The translations under genes were made by a program, and so were the position numbers. Under the pieces are notes generated by a model, which did not search any database, was not told the DNA's origin, and was given only the letters and a program-made list of their open reading frames with translations. This document shows, one piece after another, positions 35,871 to 49,900 of a stretch of 64,000 nucleotides of DNA; the stretch's first letter is position 1, and every line of letters starts with the position of its first letter. Location of the stretch: assembly GCA_013396635.1 (NCBI GenBank), contig WBMW01000470.1:1-64000 (forward strand), in the 5' to 3' direction. Source of the DNA: Penelope pileata (taxonomy: Eukaryota; Chordata; Aves; Galliformes; Cracidae).

Positions 35871-36042
35871 CCAGCAATGAGGCAGCAAAAGAATTTAGAA
35901 AAGAGGGAAAAATCAAGGAATATGGGGGGAAAAAATGGAGAAGAAGGAAAAAAGAATGGAAAAGGAGAATAAAAAAAGAAAAAAAAAAAGAGAGAAGAAC
36001 CTTGAGTTTAGTTTTTCTTTTCTTTTGAAATTAAAGAAGATA

Positions 36043-36322
36043 NNNNNNNNNNNNNNNNNNNNNNNNNNNNNNNNNNNNNNNNNNNNNNNNNNNNNNNNNN
36101 NNNNNNNNNNNNNNNNNNNNNNNNNNNNNNNNNNNNNNNNNNNNNNNNNNNNNNNNNNNNNNNNNNNNNNNNNNNNNNNNNNNNNNNNNNNNNNNNNNNN
36201 NNNNNNNNNNNNNNNNNNNNNNNNNNNNNNNNNNNNNNNNNNNNNNNNNNNNNNNNNNNNNNNNNNNNNNNNNNNNNNNNNNNNNNNNNNNNNNNNNNNN
36301 NNNNNNNNNNNNNNNNNNNNNN
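36043..36322. other. Assembly gap, 280 Ns
   Basis: Run of 280 N inside the LTR element. The preceding sequence is an A/G-rich low-complexity stretch (about 35880-36000), a likely reason for the gap. The true length is unknown, so the internal region may be longer than it appears. ORFs drawn across the Ns are meaningless. Confidence 0.99.
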
Positions 36323-36484
36323 AGATGTATTTTCAGCCAGGGAACTGATAAGATGTTTGTGTAAATGACAATGTAATGTATACATACCTGTAATTGTATT
36401 GTAAGATCTGTAACCAATACTGTACAGAACAATGGTAAAATGTTATCATGCTCAATCATCTGTTCATGCTGTGAAGGGGTGGAG

Positions 36485-36825
36485 TGTAGGGAAACAGTTG
36501 ATCTCAGAATGAACTGATGATTGAGCACGTGGTGGAGGGGCATGGCTGGCCTGGGGAATACAGGTAGACCACTTGCACATGTGACCGGAAGGGGTGGACC
36601 TGGGACAGGTTGCCCCAGGCTTAGACAAAGGCCAGCCAGGTAGAGAAGGAAGTAGCTTGTGAGGACTGAGGAAGAAGCTTGGGAGAGAGAGGGGACTGAG
36701 GAGGAGCTTGAGAAAGAGAGAAGACTGAGGCAGGAGCTTGAGAGGATTGAGAAAGGAGCATGAGAAAGAAAGAGAAGATCTAAATGGCGTAGCTGTAGGA
36801 GTCTTGGGACCCTCTTTCTGTTACA
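36485..36825 (+). repeat. 3' LTR
   Basis: A 341-bp partner of the 5' LTR with the same TGTAGGG start and ACA end, followed by the CATCT target duplication. It contains the same purine-rich repeats. Confidence 0.9.
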
Positions 36826-36830
36826 CATCT

Positions 36831-37683
36831 GTTTTAAGAGCTTGAATCAGGATAGCACTAAAGCGCACGTTTAATCTAACGCGCTAATTAAAACTGTTGC
36901 ATTAACTGCTCTTCCATTTAAAAGATGGACATAACTTCAACGTTCGGTGGGGAGATGTGGGGTAGGAGGGAATTTTTGCTTTGTTGAATCAGAAGATGAG
37001 CTATACAGACAGTGCTTTCATGACTGAACTATTAGAAATACCTAAACTAGTCAGTTAAGGACTATGGTACCTCTTATACTCTTTAGTAGATAACAGAGAT
37101 TTAACCTTCACTCTGAATAAAACACCATGCAGCTTTAGCTACAGAGTAATTAAATGTACTTTTGCTAAATCTCTGAATAGATTGACCCCCTTTTGCAGAG
37201 TAATGACCTTAAGCTGCTGACATTCTCTAACCCTTAGAGTTATGAACAATTTCTGAGTCTGAGGGGGAAAAAAAGTTGCTTTTCTCCTCTAGAAGAATTT
37301 GCATCCAAGCATATCTCTAAATAATATGATTTTTTAAGTGCTCATTCTATTAAAAGTTAGACATTTTAGTAGTGTTCACCCTGATAAGCCTAGTGGAATA
37401 AGACACAGCAAAGAATTTGTCATTATAGAGGGCAAACCATCAAGAAAGAGAGTAACAGATTTCAACAACAGTTATATATCTGAAAATGAGCTTAAATATA
37501 TGCTTAAAACACCAGATACTAACAAATGAATTTTACCTTCCTGTCAATTAGTTAGAAAGTGAACCTGGAAGGATGATATTTCTCATCATACAGACATTGA
37601 TAGATTTTGATTTTAGTTTTTAAGTATTTGCGCACAGAATGCTCAAATTTAAGCCCTTTATACATAAAGTTATCTTCAGAGTC
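36831..37683. other. PCDH7 intron, no further feature
   Basis: Unique AT-rich sequence; nothing recognised. Confidence 0.45.
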
Positions 37684-37914
37684 ACAATTTTTTTCGCTTG
37701 GAGGAATTCAATTCCATGTCTTTGTTTCATACACGCTTCTGCGTCAGACACCATTTAGTGAGACTACCCCTCTGCTGCCATCTGCCACACGACAACAAAA
37801 TGTAACAGAATTCTGGCAGGAAGGTTCAACCTCTACTGTCGTATCACTAATATCTGCCTCTGACATCGTGGGCCAATATAATAAAATAGGAGGCATTACT
37901 TTCAGATCAGCCAT
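37684..37914 (-). mobile_element. Truncated Galluhop-like mariner (copy F)
   Basis: Minus-strand left end of a mariner: GGAGGCATTACTTTCAGATCAGCC at the high end, then the leader and the first codons of the transposase (complement of CTGCCATCTGCCACACGACAAC, about 37770-37790). Homology ends near 37684, just after the GAGGAATTCAATTCC block. No right end was found nearby and the expected TA is mutated to CA. It is a fragment, not a complete deleted copy. Confidence 0.88.
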
Positions 37915-40900
37915 CACACTTTAAACCACACAGCTTGTTCTATGTGATCTGAAGAGTCACAGTTAGATGGTGTACTGAATAGTGTCAATTACATATCAGT
38001 GGCTGAAGCAGATTTTTCTACTATTCCTCATAATAGACCTGTAGGTTTCCAGTTATCGAAGGCCTGTAAAGAATGCCTGTACAGTAGTTCCAGACTATGG
38101 TGAGAAAATAAAAGAAATAACTGCTGTCTTACAGTAATGTCAGAGATTGTGGCTTGGATGTGTCAATTTTCACCCCACCTTTTCTTACAATATGTACACA
38201 AATACATTACATTCAAAGTACAATCCAAAAATCAAGTGGAATGCCACCAAGACTATGTAATTAAACAGGAGTCCATTTACATAGCTTTTATATTAAATGG
38301 CTGTTTTATAAGCTGTGTGATTGGAGAAACAATAGAGCTCTTAAACCATAACAAGTAGTGACTACATGATCAGAGAACAATAATACAGAAAACAGATGAA
38401 AGGGTGTGCATCGTAGAAATTCATGGTTTAAGGGGGAAAAAATGCTGAGCTATAGTGATACAGAGCTACAGCACTACTGCCTTTGAAATTCCTGCCTCCT
38501 AATTGCAGTAATTCAGGAATTGCACCCTGTTAGTGCTGTGGCATAATTCGACATGCCAAGACACCATTAAAATGCTTAAACACGTTTGAAGGCATCAGCA
38601 ACTTCTTTCTCTGCACCTTAGGGTAAATACAGTTAAACAGCAATTGAACATATCTCAGGAAGCATTTAGTGCCCCAAGGCTTGGACTGCTGTCATTTTGA
38701 ATGTGGCATTATCGTGTGCCACAGAGATAGTGCATGCCATCACTAAAGCAGTCTGCCTGAATAAAGCCAAACACAAATTCACTGCTTGAGACATGCCAAT
38801 TGCACTGAATTAATGAATATATTAATTGCTTTTGGACTAAAACAATTTCATCTATATCATGCCTGGTTCTGAAATGCTTTTCAGCACTTAAGAAATATTT
38901 CAGAGTGCAGAAAGGCTTATATGTACCTTAATTAAATGAGTAATATTGTGAGAGGAGACATGATGGAAGGATACAAAATAATGATTTCAGAACCTTTTTT
39001 TATTCTTTTGATACTCAAGGATAACAGAACATAGGGGGAAAAAAAGGAAAATTTTAAATACTTTACTTGAAAAATGATATACTTTACACAATTCCTAAGT
39101 GTTCCTTAAACAATTCCTAAGACTAGCAAGACTCACTGCAGTAACATGCCAAAAGTCCAAGTACTTAGCTGATTTCAAGATAGGCCATAGTTGGATTTCC
39201 AAAACAAATATGAAATTCTTTACCCTTTACCACTAAAATTAATTTAAAAAGAAAAAAAAAAGGCAATACTATAAGACAGGTAACTGAACAGGGAAGTGAT
39301 TCTTTTACATTTGAAAATATCGCATGCTAGATGAATGAGACTGAATTAGATGGAAGAGAATACAATTCAGGGAGAAAACAGCATTTTTCATATATCTAAA
39401 AGACTATAATAAAGCAAGAGTGGGAACAATCTGTTTTGCATGTCCATATTAGAAAGAACCAAAAGTAATGGCATCATTGCAGCAGTGACAAATCAGGTCA
39501 GGGGAAAAAAAAAAAAAATGTCGAGGATAAATACGTATTTATTCATATCCATATCCATTGAGGATAGAGGGTTAGAGAGTTTTCGCCATGTCAAGAGTTT
39601 TAAGAACGACTAGACAAACTTCTCCCAAGGGTAGCATAAACTCAGCTAATCAGCTAATCCTACCTTGGGAAAGGAAGGATGCACTAAATGACCTCTAAAA
39701 GTTCCCTTCAGCACTGCAATACTGTTAATGTGATTACCAATGTTTACCTGCTTTGGCCTTAGCCTCCTTAGTTATTTCTCCTTAGAAGTTTACATGAACA
39801 AAATTACAAACAGAGAATAAGTCCCGTCTTATCATTTAAGATATAAGTTAATTGAATGAATTCAGAATCAGAAAGTTAGTAATGTTATAATATTGTTTTG
39901 TTCCTTTTTTATTTTTCATCCAGTAAGCCTGGAAATAGTGCAAAATAGACTTTCTGTACAACAGAAAATTTCAAGATTGTTATATGATTTTTTTTTTCTT
40001 TTTTGGTACACAAAAGACACAAAAGCCCAAGTTGTTCTTTTACAGGCCCAAGTCATATTATTCAATTGATTGTCAGTATAGAACCATAATACTAGTTGCA
40101 TACAGTATTGTTCATGAAATCTAATTCAAAAGACTTAATTCTAGATAAATAATAATTTATACCTTGATTACATTATAATACAAAAGGAATCATACAAGAA
40201 ACATATAGCTTTCTCCCATTGAAATTGTTTTTTTCTTGTAGTTGAGGCTTTGCTATTTCATTGTGGTTCAAATGACCAATTACATATGTATAATGAGAAT
40301 TAAGAAGTACAAGCTTATGTATACTAAATGCACCATTCTGACCTTAAATTCCCTAGATTTTAATTTTCTTGATTTAAATGAAATTGTTACAAGCTTCATA
40401 ATCCTGTTAAGTCCTTTGATAGACTGTTTATTTCTATCAGTGAGATGGCAATATGTCTTTCAGAAAAGTAGTACTTTGCATGGCTTCCTGAAGTAGCACA
40501 GACATTAAGATGTAGGACACATTTAAGCTGTCTAATTGTTCTGCCAATCTGATCCTAAAGTATTAATCTGTCACTGTGTCAAATTACATACTTTTATTTT
40601 TTTTCGGTAAAACGTGTCAGTGCTTAACAAACTCTGAGCTGAAACAATTCATGAAGAAATTAGAATGTCAGCTCTCTTAACGGTGACTAAAGAAAAGTCT
40701 GCATCAGGGCCCAAAAGTCAACATAATTTCCTTGATAACCATACCAAAGTGATGGGACAGCAGGAGCTCCAAGTGAAGAGAGTAGTTAGAAGTCACCATT
40801 AGCTCATCTCAGCTATATACTGTGCCACCACTTTATTTTACTTCTTAGTATTAAGTATTCCATGCTTCTTCATCAGGAATAGACACCAGGTAGGGAAAAC

Positions 40901-43900
40901 AGTTCTCTTGTTACCAAAGAGATAAGGAAGGTTATATGATTTTTCACCCCACTGCAATTTATGCCCATCTCACCTATAAGGAAACTTCTTTTTGGAATTA
41001 CTCCAATTACTATTTTTTAGAAAATATTAACAAATATGTTTCTTCCATTCAAAAGCTTCAAAAGATGTTAAATGCCATTGTATCTCATGGATATCTCACA
41101 GGTATCTCAGAAGGTACCCAGAATCTGTAAGCAAAAGCTGAAAAAGGTTAAAATCTTGAATGATTAAAAAGAAACACACATCCTTACACATGTGGCTGCA
41201 TAACTGTTTGCCATAACAAACGGGAGGAAAAAAAAGACAAAACTGAATCACTTGTGACTATGGACAAGAACTCAAACTAAAATAGTTTTGCTTAAATGTG
41301 ACTGTATTTAAGAACTGGCTTTAAGGGAGAATAGTGTTTTCCCTCTTTTATATATTTCATTGAGTTACTTTTTTCTTATGGAGTTGTTCTGCCATGAGGT
41401 ACTTGAACCGAATAACTTGATTGCATTCCTGAAAATGAAATGCTTCACACAGTTCTACTTTCCACAGAAATATATTGCTAAGTTTTGAATCTTATTTCAT
41501 TCCTGCATATACAGAATAAAATATTATATAATAACATGTTATTATATATATAAATATTAGTATGTTAACAGTAATGCTTTCATAAAAATGGAATTAACCC
41601 TTTTCCTAAGAGGTTTGCTGTGTGACCTGTATATTTTTTTGTCAGTCATAGACTCTCAAGGTTAAACTTGAACAGTAAGTGCAAAATATACTAAAGCTCT
41701 TTTAATTTATATTGCGTTATTTTCAATAGGGGAGAAAGGGGAGTTTTAAAAAAAGTTTTCCATGCTCTGCATGCAAATGATTCTCTAAATAATGTAGAGC
41801 TTAGCATGAAGTAGAAACAAATATCTTATGACTACTTGTCTTTGTAGCCACTGTCAGGAAGATATTGTGTTGTAAAATGAAAAAACAGCTGCCACAGGAA
41901 GCTTCATTCACGTCTTTTATGTCACAATAAAAGAACCTTATTTCACACAATGGAAAAAAATATTCACTTTTTATGTTTATGCTATAGCTGTTTCTCCTAA
42001 AATTACACAAATTTGTAATTTTACATACTTAATAATACTAGGAAAAGCTGGGATCCAAAACTAATTTCAATTGAATTGAATAGTACAAAGAATGCATTTT
42101 CAGTACTTCAGCAGATCTACATGAATCATGATTTACTTAAATACCAAAAATAGAAATAAAAAAACATTTAAAAGTCTTGTGTTAATGCACATTTTTCTGT
42201 TTGTCTAAAGCATCCTTTTGAAGAAATTAATTAAATTTCATAGCATATACTGCTCATTCCTTCATCTAATCTTCCTAAAGCACAATATAAAGTCATACGA
42301 TTTAGGTGTAAATGGTAATATTTTCACATATCACTTAATAACTACTTAAGCAGTAAAATATTTCATTTTTGAGTCATAGCTTTTATTCCATGTCAGTGGC
42401 TTGAGCCACTGTCACTCTGATCTTGATACCAATTACTTTGTAATCCTTATTTTTTACTAAGGGGTAAAATCTATTCCTAAACAATGTCCACCAAAGACAG
42501 AGACTAATTTTTTTGTAAATACTGATTCTTTCTTACTGAGATGATGCAGGGCAGACGGAGTGTCTTTCTTTCCTTCTTTCTTTCTTAATAGCAAGCACGT
42601 GGGGAAAAAAATCTTCACGTCTCAAAAAATTGAGAGACAAATAGAGAAAGATAATGAATCTCTCAATGTGATTTATGTCCTGCTCAAAGGGATTTATTTT
42701 CATTATTTTTTTATTGATTTTTTCAACTGTGTGTGCAGATTACAGCTAGTGAATTAATTACAAACATCAGCTTAGAATGGTTACATACTTATGACAGATT
42801 AATCTGGGTTACAGTCCATTAGTAATTAAGCACAGCACTAATTCCCCTTGTGCATGTACTGTAGATAGACTGTAATTGTACACTTGCATCATAGGGACAT
42901 TATAAAAAAAATGATTTGAGAGAAGTATCTATCCCTTTATTTCATTATAGAACAGAAAAACTTTTTTATTTGGATCATTAAACTAATGGAAAAGTCTGAA
43001 TGAAACAAAATGGAGAAGAAAAATTTTGAAATATGAAATGTTTCAAAAGTGCTACTACTTGAAAAGTAGGTTTAAAGCTGTCAGAAATAGCAATCTCAAT
43101 CCTTCCAGTTGGAGTGAGAATATAATGGAGCCTGCAATGCATATGACCTCAGGCCTTGACCTGGAGCTTCGTATAGTTTAATTCACCACTTAGAGGAGGT
43201 AAAGTTCTTAAAAGTGGAATTGTGTCTTGGTGAACTGTGGTCTTTAAGTCAACATATTAGCCAGGAACTCACTCATTCTTTAGATGAAGATGCAGGATTT
43301 TTGTTTGCTTCACCAGATAGAAAGTAAGATTTTCTTCAGACTTCCTAAGCCACTTGACTAGATAGGTGAGCACATCCCTCTACAGGTCTTTTGAGATATT
43401 CTTCTAAAATGTGAGATATTTCCTGGCCAAAAAGTGAAGAAGGAATTATTTGTGTCAGAAGCGACTCTAGTGGAAACATTTCTTTCATTCTTTCATTCTC
43501 TTGATTTAAGAGCATTTAATATTGCAATTTCTCATATTTTGCAGCACAATCTTAAAATCAATACGTTTTCACTTAGTCTTGTTGCCAGTGTGTACATGTA
43601 CCACTAAAATTAAATAATTTTAAGTCTCAGAAAATGTTCTGCTATTCCTCAATTTGTACCATCTCCAGATTTCTTAATAAGTTTGGTACATATACTTCGG
43701 ATACCGCTTCATAGCTTTTTCAAGAATGAAACAGAAAATGAAGAGACTAGTGTATTATATGTATACATTTACTACAGTATCAGAAAATAAAGTTATCTTT
43801 TTGATTATTCTTAATGTAAATCCATAGTCTCCTTTCTACTAATCTACCTAACATCAGCTGCAATGGTCAGAATCATTTAGTAACTGCTGGATTACCCCGA

Positions 43901-46900
43901 AAATCTGAAGAAGACATGGAAATCTATTAGATAAGATGTCAAATATAGGAGGTGCACAGAATGCAAGAAAAGTAAAAGGTGAAAAGAAATTTACCAGACT
44001 GAATTAGACAGGAATATTACACAATTTTAAGTTCTTATCTAACTTGACAGACAATTACTGTAAATGGAGAAGGAATAAATTGCGGGGTTTGGTGTTTATT
44101 TCAGACAATTTTTTTTTGAATTTATTAATTTCCTTTTATGAAACTGCCTCCTGTCCCCCTCAAAATGAGGAGTACAAATACGTTTTCTCTGCACCATGGT
44201 TAGGTCACACAGTGCATACTCTGTCCGGGAATCTTGCTTTCAGGTCATTCAGAATATAGCTTCCCCAAAGGAAAATATTCAGGAAAAAAAGTTCTCTGCA
44301 GTGTGGTTTTATCTACAGTTCATTTCCAAGATCGTAATAGAGATACCAGTTGAGATTGTGGAATTGTGAATGTAAAGCATTGTGGAGTAGAGTGTTAATT
44401 ATTTTTTCATGTAATAGATTGACTATCAGATGGTACAACTGGCTTTTACTTAGGTCAACTTTGAAGTTTCAACCTGGAAAAAAAAAAAAAGGTGTCCAAA
44501 TATCAAACACCTGAGCCACCATTATCGTCAGAGAATTGAATTATTCCAGGAGAATTATTAAAAATTATGGAATTTTCCTGAAGTCCTACCAGAAACTGAG
44601 AATCACACCTGGCTACTTCATCATCCCTGTACAGGAGTGAGCAGCAGAGAGAGGTGATGATCATATTTGAGGTTCCCTGGTAAACAAAACACCTCTGATT
44701 TTGATTCATTAAATTAGGCCTAGCCTAAGCAAGGTGAATAAGTCCACAGTAGTGAATACCCATGATCAGTTTATTAAACTTAACATTAGTTACTTTAATT
44801 GGACTGGTAGCCTACAACTATATAGCAACACTCAGATTGATTCTGTTTTAAATCACAGCTGAGTAGCTGGCTAGATAAAATTGAGAATCATCTGTTCATT
44901 TTTGAGTGATAGTGACAGAAAGGACTTGGAATAATTAATGTTACCTTGAACCTTTTTAACAAAAAATTCCTGTCAACTTTAAAATTAACATTGATTTTAT
45001 TCTTTTCTTTGTGTGAAGTTATTTTGAGAATCCCAGATTTCATTAGACTATGTATATTCTCTAATCCCTTTCCCATCAGATATGTGAAAATTGACATATG
45101 TGAGAGTGCAATAAACAGCAGAACAAAGTCTTATGGCATGCTGTACCCTACATAGATATGAACTACAAATACATGTGTTTTGAGCACAGTTAAAATGATT
45201 TTGTGCAGCTGCAAAAGTATTTTATGAGGTTTTCTCTGTTTCTGTTTACTAATGCTTTTCATCATTGAAAATAGAGGGGATACAAAAAGAGGTCAAAATT
45301 GACAGCGAAGTGAATCAGAGCTTCTCATGTCAATGAAATAATGAAAAACAGCACTGTTCGTACAGTAACAATAATGAATACAAATATAGACAAAAGTCTG
45401 AATGGCTACTGGGAGAAAGAGCATCCATTTCAAGAAAAAAATCTTTTCCTGACATCACAGATAGCTTTGTGAACTGGCTAAATTAGGATGCCCTTTAAAC
45501 ATCTTTCATGCTTCAAGAAACGTCTGTGAAATACAGGTTTCCCTTATTTTCGTTTAAGGGATCAGATTTAATAGACAGAATGTTACTCATATTTTCTAGA
45601 CTTTTATTTCTCACATCAATCATTCCCAGATAAAATCTTTTACCTTGTTTTTCACGTAGCTCAGTACTTACTATAGATGTTTTTCCACACCCTGGGATTT
45701 TTTGTCTCAAGTACACATATCCCTATTTCTCTACAGATAACATCAGAAAAGTGCAACTACTGGCCAAATAATTGTCAAAGGATAATAAAGATTTGCTCAA
45801 CTCTTCTGCCTGTTTCAAAAGTAAATCCCTAAGTAAATGCATAAATCTGTATCCAAATCATTTACCGGAATAGCTGTATATATCTGATTTGCTTCTTATG
45901 TAAAAAGCTGGACAATCCATCCAACAAAGATTAAAGAGACGTTTCCACTTTTACGACTGATACCACGTCTAAAACCACAAATTTAAAAGTCATTTTAGAA
46001 ATGCTATATCAATTGAATTCCAAGAGATTATAAATTTTTTGTCTGTCACTAAGTGATTCTGTAGATTTAATATATTTTACACATCGTTCAAAACTAAATA
46101 TCTTGCTTCTAGTTGAAACTGTTTGAAAATAATTATATCTACTTCTGGAATGGCAAAATAGAATTCCATTCCAATGCTTTAAAATAATAATTCTTGTTAG
46201 TTTATAATATTTTTATTCAGACTAAAGTTTTAATCTGAATTAGGATTTACAAAAAAATCTCACATTTCAAATTTCAAGAGATAGAACTGATAGAAGAAAG
46301 GAAGAAATTGCAGAATGGAAATAAAATGTCCTTGTTACTGTCACAAAAAAAGCAAGTATTATTTAACTTCTCAGTTATCAGAGTCTCTCTCATTTGCTTA
46401 TGTGTATGAAAACTCGTTTAGCTGCAGGCATCTCAGAATCTACAAAACTAAGCTTACGCTTTTTTCCACAATAATAGTATATATTTTGAAAACTCCCTTA
46501 GGAATTCTAAAATTATTTTTAAGACCTCATCTACAGAAACTAGCTAGAGGAGTGAGCAATGGCTGTAATTACAAATTTCTGGGGAAATTTCTTAATGGTT
46601 CAGGTTTACCTAATCTCTTTCAGGGAAAGGTAATATATACCTTAAGGCGTGTGTTTTATGAGATATATCATCAGCACACAGCATTTAGAAGTCTGGTCAA
46701 TTCAATTTAATTTAAATTTCTAAAAAGCAGAGATATTTTGTGTACCCAGAGACCAACACCATGTTGCCAAGACATTCTTTGTATTTAATATTTCTCTCAT
46801 CATCAAGAAGTTCAAATTCAAAGTAATAAAGCTAGCCGCATGCCACAAATCTGAAATAAGCAAGATTAGGTCCCTTGAGATTTATGTATTCTACATGTTA

Positions 46901-49900
46901 GCTCTTGTAAAGGATATTAAGATTTAAGTAATTCTAAACTCTTTGCCAAGGCATTGACACCAACAATGTACCTAAATCACAGATAATTTCTTCATCCAGA
47001 AAGATAATAGATCTTCCCCACACAGGTACAGTAAAGATGGTATCAAAATTGTTACTATATTTGACTGTATCTATTCCATTAACATTACAAGGACAGAGAT
47101 GATGAAACACCATAATAGAAAAATATAAGACAAGAAAGAGCTTGTTTCTAGTTCGCTGTATGAATACTGTATAATGTGTAGTCAGTTCAAGAGCGTAAAG
47201 CTGCTTGCTCAGTATGTGCACTTTTCTGTCTGGTCACCATTAGGTCAAGTGGAACTCTTTAGATGGAAAAGAAGATTGCTCCTTTAAGTGCAACTAAACT
47301 GGAAAAGCTGAGAGAACTATGTTTATATCAGAAAGGAACCTATGTCCCTGCCTCCAAAATTCTAGATTTATCGGTGATACAGAGAAAGAAACTTTTGCAG
47401 AGACTTCAGTGAGACTGTAGAATTTATTCCATATAGGATAGGCCACTTTATATTGCTTGAATAGGTAGTGTGGAAGCAAAAGACATCAAAGACGAGTGGG
47501 AAAATGAATTTTCAGACCTTTATATTCTGTCTCACTCAGTAGTCTTTGTTTTCTCTATTTAAAAAAAAAGTCTTCAGTTTATTACTTGGTGATCAAACAA
47601 ATTTTGGCTTTGGAAAATGTGATTGTTTTGGCATCCCTTTGTGTGCTATCTGCACTGCAAGACTGAACCGAGACCCATCAAATAAAAATAAATACAAATG
47701 AGCATTAGGAAAACAACAGACACTAATTTACGAAGAGACATCACAAAAATAAATAAATAAAAAAGAAGCTAACTGGAGCCCAGGGACTAACCCCCTAAAA
47801 GCTCACTAATCCAGAAACCTAGTTTGATGAAGCAAAATAAATTACAGTTTTATTTACAACACTGAATTTTGAAATTGCAGTGATTTATCTGTTGATTTTA
47901 ATCCAGGATTCAAAAGGATGACTGTAATAGAAACTTAATCTCTTAATCAGGAAGTAATGTTGTTCAGTATATAATCTGTTGGCAAAATCAGTTTCTAAAA
48001 AAAACATACCAGCTACGAAATTCTCATTTTACATATACTATGTTCCACCTTATTAAGACTACAAATGGCAAGTTATATATATCTACTTGCTGATGGAACA
48101 GGATTGATAGATTACAGAAGGACATGGAATTTCATATGAGATTACAGAGGGAAAAAGAACGAAACTAAAGCTTACTGGATAGAAAAACTTCCTTAAGTAA
48201 TTGAGACTAATTTTCAGAAACTTAACAGTTCTCTATAAAATTGGAATACAAATGACATTCACAGCTATGTACTATACACGCTGTTCTGCTTTGAACTTTC
48301 TCCTATTCTACTAGGATATTCTACTACGATACTCTCTGTTTGCTTGTTTTAAAGGACAACAAGAGAAGGTTAAAAAGAAAATAAAACATGCATTCATGGT
48401 TATAAAGTTTGCCCTCCTATCAAAAAAAAAAAAAAAAAGAAAGAAAAAAAAAGCCCAATAAAGAAAAGTTTAGAGGAAATCGAATTTTACCTATGAGGAG
48501 ATAAGCAACTGTAATGCAATTTGTGTTCTGTTTTGAATAGCTGTCGTAGACAGTAAAAAACCTATTATTCCAGATAATATGATTACCTCCTTTACACTTT
48601 ATATTCTGTTATTCATCAAATGAAATGCTAAACAAGCTAGATCTAGGTAGTTCTGTATGTTTGGCTTAAAAAGAGAAGTATTAAGAATAACTGTGGGTCA
48701 GCTTATTTCAAGAAAATCTATCAGGTATCCAAGACATTAAAGCGTTTACACTGCCATTCTATCCTACTCTCTGTTTTTAATTATAAGGTTATTCTCCACA
48801 GGAAAAAATTCTAAAGAGAATTGAAACAATTTATTTTAAAGACTGTAAACATTAGAAGGATTCTACTTCATACATTGTGATTTGAGAATATCTTATCTCA
48901 CAACTTGTAACAGACACACACATAGATTTTATCCAGGTAGACACTAATTTGAAAACACAGCCCTTCACACTTACTTCCCAAATGAATTGTTTACTATTAG
49001 CAAATGCATAATCTGACAAAGTACAATTTGACTAAAAGACATATTTTGAATTTTCCATATGATAAATAGAAATAAGAGATCAAACAGAAGTGAAAAGAAC
49101 AATTCATTTTTTGCCAGACACAGAGAAGAGCTTGTGTGGAAAGGTTTAAATATGGAGAAAACAGTTTCAAAGAAAAGCAGACATTTTCAGACTTGTCTGT
49201 TTGCCTGTGAAAAGTCACAGTGACAGTATTAGAAATATTTAACTTGTTCTAAAAGTACACATCTTTGGAGTTCTGCTATGCATACCAATTTTAAGCAGAA
49301 CCTTTTAGCTTCATGTTTTTAAAGCTGTATCAGCATATTTCAGGGAACAAGAAAGTTTATGACAGTTTGCATTACTATTTTTTTTATTATTATTATACTA
49401 TTTGCCATGACCTTCAGTACCAATCTTCCACAAGATTTTGATTTTATCATCTCAGATTTGAAAGAAATTCAAATCCTGTCACAAAAATGTTCTGATTTAC
49501 AGCAAGGACTACTAAAATGGAAGTTAAACAGACAAAACAAATGTTGGCTTTGCTTAATTTCGAGACAGAATTTGTATCACAGAAATAGTAATTTTTTTTA
49601 CTCTATCTAGTTGAATGGTAAGCATTGTTCTGGAAGGGAACTAAGGCACCTCTAGTGAGATTTTAGACAGCAGATGTGTTTTCTACTTTGATTTTAAGCT
49701 ATGTGCTGAGTTCATATGTTTTAGGAGTGTTCAGCCTAGAGCTGTTCTATTACACAAATCATAATGCTGTTAATTAAACTCTAAAGCAAACACTAAGTTT
49801 TAAGCTGTAATAATTACCAACATTTTCTCTAGGGATCCATATCAAGTACTTATTTCAATTAATTCACTGGTATGACACTTTCAATAACATTTCAAAAATA

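Larger units (their letters stand above)
35093..36830 (+). mobile_element. Complete non-autonomous ERV-type LTR element
   Basis: An LTR element of about 1.73 kb bounded by the 5-bp target duplication CATCT (35093-35097 and 36826-36830). Two LTRs of 340 and 341 bp start TGTAGGG and end ACA. The internal part is only about 1.05 kb, including 280 Ns (36043-36322). It has a primer binding site, a purine-rich tract (GAAGGGGTGGAG) before the 3' LTR, and one short ORF, but no gag, protease, RT or integrase motif in the readable bases. A 5-bp duplication suits ERVL or other ERV classes. It depended on another element's proteins. Confidence 0.88.

Noticed and set aside
35935..36828. ORFs of 125-265 codons spanning the N run
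   Set aside because: Most of their length is unknown sequence, so they carry no information.
42560..42757. Acceptor-like CTTT tract with TAG followed by a 65-codon ORF (+)
   Set aside because: The tract is a simple CTTT repeat, the ORF is short and AT-rich, and it is on the strand opposite to PCDH7.
46315..46710. 131-codon ORF on the plus strand
   Set aside because: No recognisable domain, no splice or promoter context, AT-driven composition; ORFs of this length are not rare across six frames of 64 kb.
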